From assembly GCF_009017415.1 (NCBI RefSeq), contig NC_092404.1, forward strand, positions 124,001 to 188,000: a stretch of DNA of 64,000 nucleotides, given 5' to 3'. Under the pieces are notes generated by a model, which saw only the letters and a list, made by a program, of their open reading frames with translations, searched no databases and was not told where the DNA came from. The position numbers and the translations under genes are program-made. This document shows, piece after piece, positions 47,460 through 59,905 of the stretch; positions within the stretch are counted from its first letter, which is position 1; each line of letters starts with the position of its first letter. The DNA is from Aspergillus flavus. Its lineage: Eukaryota > Ascomycota > Eurotiomycetes > Eurotiales > Aspergillaceae.

Positions 47460-48695
47460 ATGAAGCTCCTTCAGCTATCATCACTTCTCCACTTCCTGAC
47501 TCTAAGCTCAGCTCTCACTATCCCCTTGAACCGTCGCAAACGTTCTATTGATGCCTTAGCTCACACTGCCTCCCTCCTCGCAACCGGGGGTGGACACAAT
47601 TTCGATGTCGACGTCACTGTTGGCTCCAACAACCAAACCTTCAAGCTCCTGGTCGATACAGGAAGCAGTGATCTCTATATTATGGGAGACGGCTTTACCT
47701 GCGTCAATGCCACCAGCAACCTGACTCTCCCCCAGGCAGACTGTAAATACGGTCCAGAGACGTATACCCGCTCGTTGAGCTACGAACAGGTTCCTAACGA
47801 GGTGTTCGGCATTGAATATGGGGCCGGTCGTGCAAGCGGTGTCATGGCCTATGAGGACATTACAATTGCAGGCGTCTCAGTGCGCGCCAAATTGGCAATC
47901 GCAGATGTTTCTGAGCCGATGGGTCGAGAAGGGATCAGCCATGGGGTCATGGGTCTTGGCTACCCCAGCATAACATCGGCTCACCCAGGCACATCCGTTC
48001 CCAACAACACGTACTTCTACAACCGGGCGGTGTATAGCCCAGTGTTCAACACCATGTTTGAGCAAGGCCTGGTGGAGCCGTACTTCACCATTGCTCTGGC
48101 GCATACCGCGCGGGGCAGCACTGCCACATTCGGAGGCTATCTCACCCTGGGTGACCTGCCCCCGGTGGAGCCTAAGTCGGACTTCAGCGCTGTTCCAGTA
48201 GAAATCATGAGGGATGTTCCGGCTGAATTCACATCAGGAAAGCAACAGAGGGCCTATTGGGCTTTCACTGTTCAGGGTGTGAAATATGGGTCGTCGGGAG
48301 AAGAGGCAGCTGCTCTCAAGACCGATGACAACCCATGGCAAGTCTTCGTGGACACTGGAAACGACTTCTCTATCCTTCCTGAGGCAGTCGTGGACCCCGT
48401 GAACAAGCAATTCTCGCCCCCAGGCGTCTGGAATGACAAGCTGAAGGTGTACGTGGTCGATTGTGATGCAAAGGCGCCTGAATTCGGTGTGACGATTGGG
48501 GACCAAACCTTTTACCATGCCGCGGAAGATCTCATCTATGAGGTTGGAGAGGGCGTCTGCGTCTCGAGTTTGTTGCCGGCAGAGAAGGTGGGGATGAAAT
48601 ACGTCGTGGTATACATCTTGGGAGCGCCCTTCTACAAGAATGTTATCGCGGTGCATGATTTTGGAAAGAATGAGTTGAGGTTTGCCCAGAAATGA
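47460..48695 (+). CDS. Secreted pepsin-like aspartic protease (A1 family)
   Basis: A single exon of 411 residues. An N-terminal signal peptide (about residues 1-19, SLLHFLTLSSALT) is followed by a short basic propeptide-like stretch (RRKR). The first catalytic motif is LLVDTGSSDLYIMG (about residue 63). The second is VFVDTGNDFSILPE (about residue 296), where the usual Thr/Ser after DTG is Asn. A C-terminal hydrophobic block (YVVVYILGAPFYKNVIAVHD) matches the family's last conserved region. There is no GPI-anchor tail, so the enzyme is probably secreted freely. It lies next to FAS alpha but has no obvious role in peptide synthesis. I treat it as a neighbour rather than a cluster gene. Confidence 0.88.
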   Translation: MKLLQLSSLLHFLTLSSALTIPLNRRKRSIDALAHTASLLATGGGHNFDVDVTVGSNNQTFKLLVDTGSSDLYIMGDGFTCVNATSNLTLPQADCKYGPETYTRSLSYEQVPNEVFGIEYGAGRASGVMAYEDITIAGVSVRAKLAIADVSEPMGREGISHGVMGLGYPSITSAHPGTSVPNNTYFYNRAVYSPVFNTMFEQGLVEPYFTIALAHTARGSTATFGGYLTLGDLPPVEPKSDFSAVPVEIMRDVPAEFTSGKQQRAYWAFTVQGVKYGSSGEEAAALKTDDNPWQVFVDTGNDFSILPEAVVDPVNKQFSPPGVWNDKLKVYVVDCDAKAPEFGVTIGDQTFYHAAEDLIYEVGEGVCVSSLLPAEKVGMKYVVVYILGAPFYKNVIAVHDFGKNELRFAQK

Positions 48696-50348
48696 TGCGC
48701 GGATTCTTCTGCAGGAGAGCGATGGAATGCCTTCTCTGTCCGTCACATTATGCGGCATTCTCGACTTTGACGATTATGTACAATTCCCGGGAAGATTGGC
48801 CGATGATCCTGATTATAAATATAGTATTAGTTAATGAGTCGGAACGATTTAATTAAATGAAGCCCTCGAGAAGGGGTTTTCTGTTCCCCTAGACGCAACG
48901 GAGAACGTACTGATGTAGGTATCAGGCCATAGCATCATCTTTGTAGCATGGTCATTGGCCAGTTAATAGAGCCACCATACCTAGATGGATGTACTCCGTA
49001 GAGCGATGTACCGTCTCAGGTCTGATAGTTGAAGGGTCGTTCGTGGCACCCACTCATCCTCCGTAAATCAGATCAACCCGGAAGCACGTGTGAGCTAACC
49101 ACATTCTAACCAGGCCCTATGAATCCCTCTCTCGAGTGTCCTTCAATATACACAATCACGTATCTAATCAAATCGACGTGATGATTGTGGCCAATCAATA
49201 CCCTCTATAGTCTGTAATCTCCTCACCTGTTTCATATTCTTCTTTATGAGAACTGGAAGTACTCTATCAGATATGTTGTATGATGAATACACCTAATCAT
49301 ACAAGACAAACGCAACTCGCGACCAACTGGTAAGTTTGATCGAGTGCGCAGTCGACTGAATATAGAAAGAATCGTCATGCATCTTGTTCGGGCAGCGGAA
49401 AAAGGCCGACAGGTCTTCGGTGTTGAGACCGATGGGGGTGCTACGGGAATATGTACATCCTAGTATCCGGTCATCCGATCCGCATAACTGGTAAGCATAC
49501 ATGTGCTGGATTGAAAGGCATTATGGACAAGCTGTGACGATAGGGTTATCGCGATGGGTCCATCTGCAAGCGGCAATGATTCAGCGCTATACAAAAGTCA
49601 ACCATGATTGGGCTCTCTTGGCATCCAGTGGAGACACTGAGTCATTGCTTGTCGTCAACAATGGCAAATGAAGCTCCTTTTCCGACTCTTTGCCACGGAT
49701 TCTGGATGAGTAAACGTGGTTGTGGGCATTTCCACAATGCCTTGTTATGTACACTAGTCACGCATCAATCTCTACCGGTTCAATTGATTATGCACTATAT
49801 GTAGATCTGAGTTATCCTTGGGAAATCCCTTCGGAAACTCAGCTGGAATGCACCGAATTTGTACATGATTCAACCAAATAAACTACAAGCCCATTGAACT
49901 TTCGTGATAGACGGATTATTGTTCAGGGATAGACTCAACAGGTGGCTTAGTGGGTACAAGTATCGGTCAAGACTCGCTGGATCTAGACGACGGTCACGGC
50001 TTTGATCCGATATCTCAAGCCTTGGTTGACACGAGGAGTTATGAAGGCTTGGCTGGTATAAGCACAAGTAGAGCTCCACTTGCTGGAAATAAATTTAAGA
50101 TGTATTCATACATCATGTCGGCTCCTGGGGTTCCGAACCGATGCTTACAGTCCAGATATTATTTTTTTTCTTTCTTTCTTTTCTTTTCTGCCTGCTCGAA
50201 TCCTTTAAAAACCAGTCACTCGTTTCTTTCCATTTCCTGTGTATACTATTCTTTCATAGCACGGCCTGTCTAACCATTCATTACCTACTTACACATAATC
50301 CCTGGCTACGTGGATGGCTCGATCGAGTTAAGATATCTCACCTCTACC
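48696..50348. other. Intergenic region before the MFS gene
   Basis: About 1.65 kb without a recognisable gene. Small frames (for example at 49293-49502 and 49604-49804) show no domains. A TACTCCGTA 9-mer sits at 48992-49000 and a T-rich run at 50160-50190, in the probable MFS promoter. Confidence 0.5.
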
Positions 50349-51980
50349 ATGGAATCCGCCGACTGTAAGGAATCAAACTCAAGCGCCACAACCATGACGG
50401 AGAAGGAGCCCGGACGTGAACAGCCGGACCTGGAGCAGGGCAAGACACAGACGGCAGAAACATCTCACCTCTACCCTGAAACAGACCTCGACCGCGGAGT
50501 TGTGGGATGGGAAGGACAAGATGATCCTGCGAATCCGCTCAACTTCGCCCCCGGCAAGAAATGGGCTCTACTGGGGCTCATCAGCGCATTTACCTTCGTT
50601 AGTCCGCTTGCGTCGAGCATGTTCTCCCCAGCCGTCAGCTATATGGCTGCCGACTTCAAAGAAACCGATGAAACGATCATTTCATTTACCGTCAGCATCT
50701 ACCTTCTGGGTTATGTGGTATGGTTCTGTTTGCGTGTCTGATTGCAAAATTAAGGGAGTTCGTAGCTGACTAGATATGATGCCTCACAGTTCGGTCCCCT
50801 AGTTCTAGCCCCGCTAAGTGAGATCTACGGACGACGGATCGTCCTCAGCATATCGAACTGGTTCTTTGTCGTCTGGCAAATTGGATGTGCGCTCGCCCCG
50901 AATATTGCATCTTTGATCGTGTTTCGGCTCTTCGCAGGGGTCGGAGGATCAGCATGCCTAACGTTAGGTGCGGGGGTCATCGCAGATCTCTTTGAGCCCC
51001 AGCAACGAGGAAAGGCAACATCCATTTGGGGGGTGGGACCTCTGATCGGTCCGGTCGCGGGTCCCATAGCCGGAGGCTTTCTCGGTGAAGAAGTCGGCTG
51101 GCGGTGGGTGTTTTGGGTGCTGTTGATTGTGGGAGGGGCTACGGCATTGGGAATTGAGATCCTCAACCGGGAGACGTACGCCCCCGTCATCATCCGGCGG
51201 AAAACCGCCAAGCTATCCAAGGAGCTGGGGCGAACGGACCTACGCAGCGCATACGAGCTCAATAGAGGGCAAGCCTCCACAGGTCAATTTCTGAAACAAA
51301 GTCTGGTGCGGCCTATGTTGCTGTTAGTCAAGTCGCCAATTGTGTTACTGCTGTCGACGTATATGTCTCTCATCTATGGCCTTCTCTATCTGTTCTTCAC
51401 GACCATTTCGAGCGTCTTCACGGAACAGTATGGGTTCTCAACCGGCCTGTCTGGCTTGGCTTATTTGGGTATCGGTGTCGGCTTCATGCTTGGTCTTGTC
51501 TTTGTAGCGGGCACGAACGACCGGATCATGCTGAAGCTCGCAGCTCGAAATGGAGGCAAGACTGAGCCGGAGATGCGACTCCCCTTGATGATCATCTTCT
51601 CCTGTATCCTGCCTATCAGCTTCTTCTGGTATGGCTGGACGGCCGACAAGCATGTCCACTGGATTGTACCCATTATTGGAATGGCACCGTTTGGCATCGG
51701 AATGATGGGTGTTTATCTTCCTATCCAGACATACATCATCGATTCCTATCCCGCCTACGCCGCATCAGCGAACGCAACCTTGACGGCGACACGATCTCTC
51801 GTGGGTGCATTGCTTCCCTTGGCCGGACCGTCGATGTTCGAAGCGCTTGGCCTTGGCTGGGGGAATTCCCTCCTCGGATTTCTGGCACTGGCTTTCGTTC
51901 CGATCCCTATCGTGTTTACCAAGTGGGGCAAGCTCATCAGAGAGAAATACCCCGTAAATTTCGACAAGGCCAACGCTTGA
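50349..51980 (+). CDS. DHA1-type major facilitator superfamily transporter, 519 residues
   Basis: Two exons, 50349-50717 and 50790-51980, join in phase 0. A hydrophilic N-terminus of ~75 residues precedes about 12 membrane segments. Family motifs include PLSEIYGRR in the loop between helices 2 and 3, FRLFAGVGGSACLTLGAGVIADLF, and GKATSIWGVGPLIGPVAGPIAGGF. These fit fungal polyamine/multidrug antiporters of the plasma membrane. ACCATGG context at 50349 favours this Met over an upstream in-frame one at 50310. It could export the cluster's peptide, as TOXA does in HC-toxin, though TOXA belongs to the larger DHA2 group. It runs tail-to-tail with the bZIP gene, 157 bases apart. Confidence 0.9.
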
Positions 51981-52137
51981 TGTTGGCCTGTTGGTCATGA
52001 GCATCACACAGCTACCATCGCACACATACATATAGAGTCCCCAAAGTCGGTGGATACATAATAAGCATAGACCTGTACATACTTGCAACGAGCTTTTTAA
52101 AAAGAATAATTATAGACCAAGGTCACTTTTCACCCTG

Positions 52138-53268
52138 CTAGAATTCTTTGTCCACGAGTTCACAAGTGATAGCCCCGAGATCAACTCCCGCAAAAAGTTG
52201 AGGATATCTTTGCATAAACTCGGGTGTAATACCCCATCCCGTTTCACTCATGAATGTTTCAAAAAACCTTTCTTTTATACACAGCTCGTTGTGCGAGTTC
52301 CGCTCAAGGATGCTCTCACCCCAGGGCCACCGAACCTTGACACAGCACGAGAACAACCCAAAAAGGTCGTCGCGCATATCGCGGAACATATCCCAGTGTC
52401 GAATCAGATTCACTCGGACTTGCGGCCAGGGTATATTATCAAGCACCATGGGATGTGGAATCTGGAGCTGGTCGGGGACCGGGCGCAGAAAGGGTGGGAC
52501 GTTTGCGTAGGTGGCAGGACTGGGCGATACGATCCATCGTGCTAGATGATAGCATAGCCACCCGACGGCTAGACGTTCGGGGTCACGGATCGGGCGTCTC
52601 TGTGTGGCTTTGTAGATCATGTTCGCGAGATAATTTGTATTTGTGCCGTAGAGTAGGTCTAGTGGAGAGGAAGGGGAGTCGGGGCATAGCGCTATTCGCT
52701 CCGGATATTCAAACCAAGCACAGGAAATGGTTTGCGGGTTCAAGAAGTTGTCTTCGTGCAGAGGGAGTTGTTTCCATGCGAGATTGGTGTCCGCCGTTCG
52801 GGGTTCCCTAGCGAGTGTCTGTGGGTAAGGGGCTTGCTGATGGCTTGAATCACCACTGACCAGTAGTGAGGATGGGCTTGGATCAGCGCGTGGTGTATTG
52901 TTTCTGGTCGATTGTATCGGATTTGAACTAGAATCGCTGTTGTTCATGATCTCTCTTGGGATTGCGATGAACCCCGGTGAACGCTGATCGGAAGATCCAT
53001 GCATATTGGCCGAAATTTCAGCTGGGCTTGCATCCCAGGAACTGACAAGGAGCTTCAAGTGTTCTTGACGTGACCGAAGGGTTTCATTTTGCTTTCGCAG
53101 ACCGGTGATTACCTGTAGAAGGCGCTGTATTCCTTGATCGTCATGGTGTTCCCGACAATGAGCAACTTCTTTCTCGAGTACGGCCATCTGCTGTGAGCGC
53201 TTGCTGCGAAGGTTCTGTTGTGCGCGTCTATCGCGTAATCGTTTTTTCTCCACCGATGACATTGTCAT
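52138..53268 (-). CDS. bZIP transcription factor with a DUF3425-type C-terminal domain
   Basis: A single exon of 376 residues. The basic region sits at the very N-terminus (KKRLRDRRAQQNLRSKR, about residues 8-24). A heptad-like segment follows (MAVLEKEVAHC to VITGLRKQNETLRSR), then a Ser/Pro-rich linker. The C-terminal ~200 residues (RLAVGWLCYHLARWIVSPSP, then ERFFETFMSETGWGITPEF) look like the DUF3425 domain common in Aspergillus bZIP regulators. It is nuclear by inference. It could be a second pathway regulator or control the adjacent transporter; nothing in the sequence decides this. Confidence 0.88.
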   Translation of the reverse strand: MTMSSVEKKRLRDRRAQQNLRSKRSQQMAVLEKEVAHCREHHDDQGIQRLLQVITGLRKQNETLRSRQEHLKLLVSSWDASPAEISANMHGSSDQRSPGFIAIPREIMNNSDSSSNPIQSTRNNTPRADPSPSSLLVSGDSSHQQAPYPQTLAREPRTADTNLAWKQLPLHEDNFLNPQTISCAWFEYPERIALCPDSPSSPLDLLYGTNTNYLANMIYKATQRRPIRDPERLAVGWLCYHLARWIVSPSPATYANVPPFLRPVPDQLQIPHPMVLDNIPWPQVRVNLIRHWDMFRDMRDDLFGLFSCCVKVRWPWGESILERNSHNELCIKERFFETFMSETGWGITPEFMQRYPQLFAGVDLGAITCELVDKEF

Positions 53269-54246
53269 TAGCGATCCGGAGGTGGTAGGAGTGGGTTGGT
53301 TGGCTGGTCGGAGGTAAGGTGGGGAGGCTTAACGGCGTGGTTCTGATGGAAAGGTCATTGCCGAGAGGAAGAGCTCCAGAAGATCTGATAATTCAGCGGA
53401 GTCGCAAACCCTTACGGAGTATAGTTGAAGCCCCACGTTGAGAGGGGACTCTCTTGTGTCTAGAACAAATATGAAGTCTTGTAAGTTGATTGAACTTACG
53501 GAGTACCTAAGCTCCAGTAGCTTTCCACTTCTGGCAGGACTGGGACTAACTGTAAAGGGAAGGCGGAACTTAGGCTTAGTTAGGCTTAGCCTCCTGTCAA
53601 AATGAAGTATTGACGATATCCGTATTTTCCAGACAAACTCTCACATTGAGCCACTTACTACAACGGTATCTTCCTCTCGTAGCGAAAAGTCCAACAAAGA
53701 TTCAGTGATAAATACACAATCAAGCACTGCTTTTCCCGTGGAATACCTTCCGGCCTCCAAGACACTATATGCGATATTGACTCCAAGTTCCATGGAACCG
53801 GCCCGTGGGCACCATGTGACCTCAGCTTAAGCTGACGGACTGACAAGCTACTTAGAAGGTTCCTCCTCGCTTGCTTCTCCCTCCCGTCGCGGGGCCAAAG
53901 AATATTCCGTATGCATGGGGCATGAGAATTTCAGCCACCATTACTTCTTCATTTCACCACGTGCGCCTGGGGTTTCTGCTGGGTGGACCAATCACAGTGC
54001 CATACGCCCCAAGTGCCCCGATGTGGGGATCATAAAACGCATCTAACCGAAGCTACGAAGCTGGTTGGGGACCACTTAGCAACCTCTAGTCAGCCCTAAT
54101 GCGAGTAAGTACCATTCTGTTGCCGCTGGGAGCGATAGATTAGTGTACTCGGTTCGTTATAAATACAAGGCTAGCCAGTGTGTCAGTGGATGGGGACCTG
54201 AGACTGGCGCGAACCATTACTCCGCAGTACGCCATCACTGCTTAGG
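53269..54246. promoter_or_regulatory. Divergent promoter of the bZIP and histidine-phosphatase genes
   Basis: Nearly 1 kb without a gene. TACGGAGTA occurs at 53413-53421 and 53497-53505. A TATAAATA box at 54158-54165 lies 81 bases before the start codon at 54247. Confidence 0.55.
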
Positions 54247-54957
54247 ATGCTTCTGCCCTACTATCTTCTAGCAGCTGCCGCTACGGTCATGGCATCGCCG
54301 ACGGTGTACCTCATCCGACATGGAGAGAAGCCAGATGATGGCGGCAACGGTCTCAGCGCTCAGGGGGTTCAACGCGCTCAATGTCTCCGATCCGTCTTTG
54401 GCAAGGATTCTAAGTACAATATTGGCTATATAATGGCACAAACACCCAAGAAGAGTATGTTCGATATCAAACGACGAGTCGTTCCCGATGTGTTCAGAAT
54501 CGCTAACAGACTGCTACAGGCGGCAAGCGGACCCGTCCCTATGAGACGGTTCTTCCCTTGGCTGAGGACTTGGGTCTTACTGTGGATACTTCTTGCGATC
54601 GCGACGACCCCAAGTGTGTGAAGAAGGCTGTCGAAAAATACAAAGGAGACGGGAATATTTTGATCTGCTGGCAGCATGAGGCGCTCACGGATATCGTGAA
54701 GAAACTCGGAGCTAAGGATGCACCGGAGTATCCAAGTGACAGGTACGGAAGCCCGTTTCCTTACCCTTTCCCTTCTCGGATAGAAAGCACCACAATTGAA
54801 ATGATTTCAAATGATTCAAATGATTTCAGCGTGCAAGATAACTAGCGATCTTCTACTGACACCATATGATAGATTCGACTTAATTTGGACTGACCCTTCG
54901 CCATACACAAAGATCACGGAGACTACGAGTGAGCAGTGTCCGGGACTGGACAGTTAA
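54247..54957 (+). CDS. Histidine phosphatase / phosphoglycerate mutase-fold protein, 171 residues
   Basis: Three exons, 54247-54454, 54520-54742 and 54873-54957, total 516 bases. The N-terminus looks like a weak signal peptide (MLLPYYLLAAAATVMAS). The phosphohistidine motif YLIRHGEKPDDGG starts near residue 21, and the second conserved histidine lies in ILICWQHEALTDIV. Family members remove or transfer phosphate. Similar short fungal proteins are often annotated as phosphoglycerate mutase family without known substrate. If the signal peptide works, it is secreted. No evident tie to its neighbours. Confidence 0.85.
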
Positions 54958-57270
<2,313 letters not shown>

Positions 57271-57837
57271 GGCTTATGACGACGGTTGTATGAGCGAGAG
57301 ATCCAGTCCAACAGTGTGTATAATATGTGGGCCCGTGTTCAAATAGCACTTTGATTTAGCCAGTGAGTAGCTTTGGTGGCGAAAATGGAGGCCGAATTCT
57401 AGGCAACATCGAACTGGAGGCTGTCAGGGGCGCATCACAAGAAGTTTTGAGCTACATAAGCGAGATAAAAGTCAGAATCCTGAATTCCCCGAGATTTCTA
57501 GCGTCCGCAAAAAGACGGGTCGGGGCGAGACGAAGTGCTTACATTCACCCATGCTGTCTACTCTGCTACACGCTAATAGCTGTTCAATTTCTTTACGAAG
57601 CAAAACACCTACGGTCTACGAACATACTACTAAATTCGTACTATTTCAAAATTTTCGGAACAATTATCGGGACAATCATAAGCAGCACCCTTATATTAAA
57701 CTGAACTATTAAGTCAAGTTGCAGAGCCGGGCAAGTACACGGAGCCCCGAGAAAACTAAACCACGCACAAGGGGAAGTTGAAGGAAGGTAAACACGGCTG
57801 CTCAAATTGGAATGAAGCACAGTTTGATTCGGGATTT
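57271..57837. other. Convergent intergenic region
   Basis: These 567 bases separate the 3' ends of the aminopeptidase and the small secreted protein. I see no gene in it. Confidence 0.5.
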
Positions 57838-58477
57838 TCACTGGCCGAGCGATTTGCTATCTGTTCCAACAAAAGGACAGGTTAGTTGGCCTATACGATT
57901 TCAGAACGACGGTTGGAATGGCCTACTTACTCTTTGGGCAAGTTTTCTCGTAGTTGGCCAAGTGGGAACGAATGGTGCGGTCCAGAGTGTCCGGGTTTGC
58001 AATGAAGTCCATTTGTCTGCCGCAGGGGTCTGCCAACAGGATGGACAGGAAATTACCGACGTTGCCCAGGACGAAAGACCAGGCGTTGCTTTGAACGCAC
58101 TTGGCTACTGTCTTCAATTGATCAGGATCCTCGCACAAGTCGGTTTCGTCGGTTACCTCGCATTTGCTTTTGGCCAGGTCCAAGAGGCTATCAGCGAGGG
58201 CAAGGTAGTTGGAGGAAAGGTGAGAAGTGCCCATAGAGTCAGAGCAATCCTTCACAAAGGGAGCGACGTGGCTTTCCCGCAAAGTTCGATAATCCGACAG
58301 CTTGGGCGACTGACAGCGTTTGCAGGTAGTTTCCAGCCACAGATCAATCCAACGATTAACGTCCAGTTTCTCAGCCGTGTCTTTCATCGTCAAGCATCGG
58401 GCAGGAGCCGTGAAAGCCATACCAGACACCAGATTGGCACATGCTGCAAGACCGACAGTGATTGGAGCGAGACGCAT
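57838..58477 (-). CDS. Small secreted cysteine-rich protein of unknown function
   Basis: I model two exons, 58477-57931 and 57860-57838, giving 189 residues. The 70-base intron has a GTAAGT donor, a CTAAC branch site and an AACAG acceptor. Without it the frame closes two codons later at 57923, for 184 residues, so only the last few residues differ. A signal peptide (MRLAPITVGLAACANLVSG) precedes a mature part with nine cysteines and no recognisable domain. A TATATAAA box on the minus strand at 58575-58582 lies about 100 bases upstream. I do not recognise the family. It may be a secreted effector-like or structural protein. Confidence 0.65.
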
Positions 58478-59905
58478 GATGAGAGTTTCTGTGTGATTTG
58501 GGTTTGTAATGAGTAATAGAACTGTTGGGATCTAGAGACAAAAGTGATGCTATGCAGATGCGAAACGAAAGCAGTTTATATACGTCGCGTCAGACACCAA
58601 CTTGGTGAGTAGCCGTACCTCCACCCTGCGCTATTAGATCAAAGCACAGATGAACAGGGCTAATATTGGACTATTGGCGATCTGCATAAATGGTGTCTCC
58701 TATGCTTCCTGCAGCGCTAGGGGCCAAAGTTATGAGTCTCTTCTATGACATCTGTCTTTCATCTTCCTCCTTTCCCGTTTTGCCTATACGGCCACAGACC
58801 AGTGATATACTGTGAAGTCCTCTTTCAACCAGAATCTCACGATGCACCGTATAAAACCCGAAGGTCTCCTATAATCGGTTGCCTACAATTGCACAAGGCA
58901 ACCCCCGAGTGATATTCACATAAATAATTCCCAGGGGCTGCATAAGCTGGAAGTGATCTATAAGCATTGGGCCTACAGCAAATAGCATCACGCTAGTCGT
59001 GATAAACCTTTGAGCCACATTGCGTCAAACATCAGAAACGCCGGTTAATATACAGAGTATATTGGCAAATATCTCGAGAATAGAGGTTTCTCAATAAGAC
59101 TCAATCGCAGTACACCCCCGTTCTAAGCAACCAGGTTAGCACGCGCTTCAAATTTATAGTAAAATCTCTAGGCAGACCAGCAGTAATCAGAATCTGAAGC
59201 ATTCTACAGGAATATATTACATATTCAATTATTCTATGTATTTAGGGGCATTTAACAGTAAATTCTATGGTGCGGATACGAACAATTCCCAGGACTTGAG
59301 CTAGTTTGGAAAGAAGGTGTCTGGTCGAATTATCCATTATCTGATAGAAACCTCGTTGAGAAACTGCCAAGGCCAATCAGTCCCCCGCAAACAAGACAAG
59401 AAAAAAAGAAAAAAGAAAAAAGGTCGCGTGGCGTTCATGCTATTGCCAGTGGCGGATGATAGATCAAGTTTCCACGACCCAGAGAAACAGTGCGAACTAG
59501 GCAGCCTAGGCGGCTAGAAGTGATGGCTATATAGTATGTCGGTCTTTCGAGAGCTTCGTCAATAGGGATCTCAATACGGAGACATGTATGTGACCTAGAA
59601 TGATTATTAATTTCCTCATGCGCCCCACATACCTTCCGCTTTGAAAGACGACGATCACTAGATCAGTATTTACTATTACCCCTGGGAAAGTCTGGTACTC
59701 AAGCCCTCGATAATTGCTTTTTCAGCACTAGCTTACTGGACAGCCATTAGGCCAGACATAGAGCGGAAGCACGGCAAAGTTTATGGTGGATATAAATGCG
59801 AGCTCCTGTTTGCCTAATTGCTATTCCTTTCGTTTTCGACCACCTTGCCCTTCTTTCCATAGCCTATCGTCGGAGAGATTTCTGCTCGTAAAGAAAACAG
59901 CTGCA
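58478..59905. promoter_or_regulatory. Divergent intergenic region upstream of the terpene synthase and small secreted protein
   Basis: About 1.4 kb, AT-rich, without a gene. TATAAA at 59791-59796 lies 110 bases before the terpene synthase start at 59906. That box lies downstream of the alternative ATG at 59783, which supports 59906. Confidence 0.55.

Noticed and set aside
59783..59905. Start of the terpene synthase at the upstream Met 59783
   Set aside because: A TATAAA box at 59791 lies downstream of it and the extra 41 residues match nothing in the family. 59906 is preferred.
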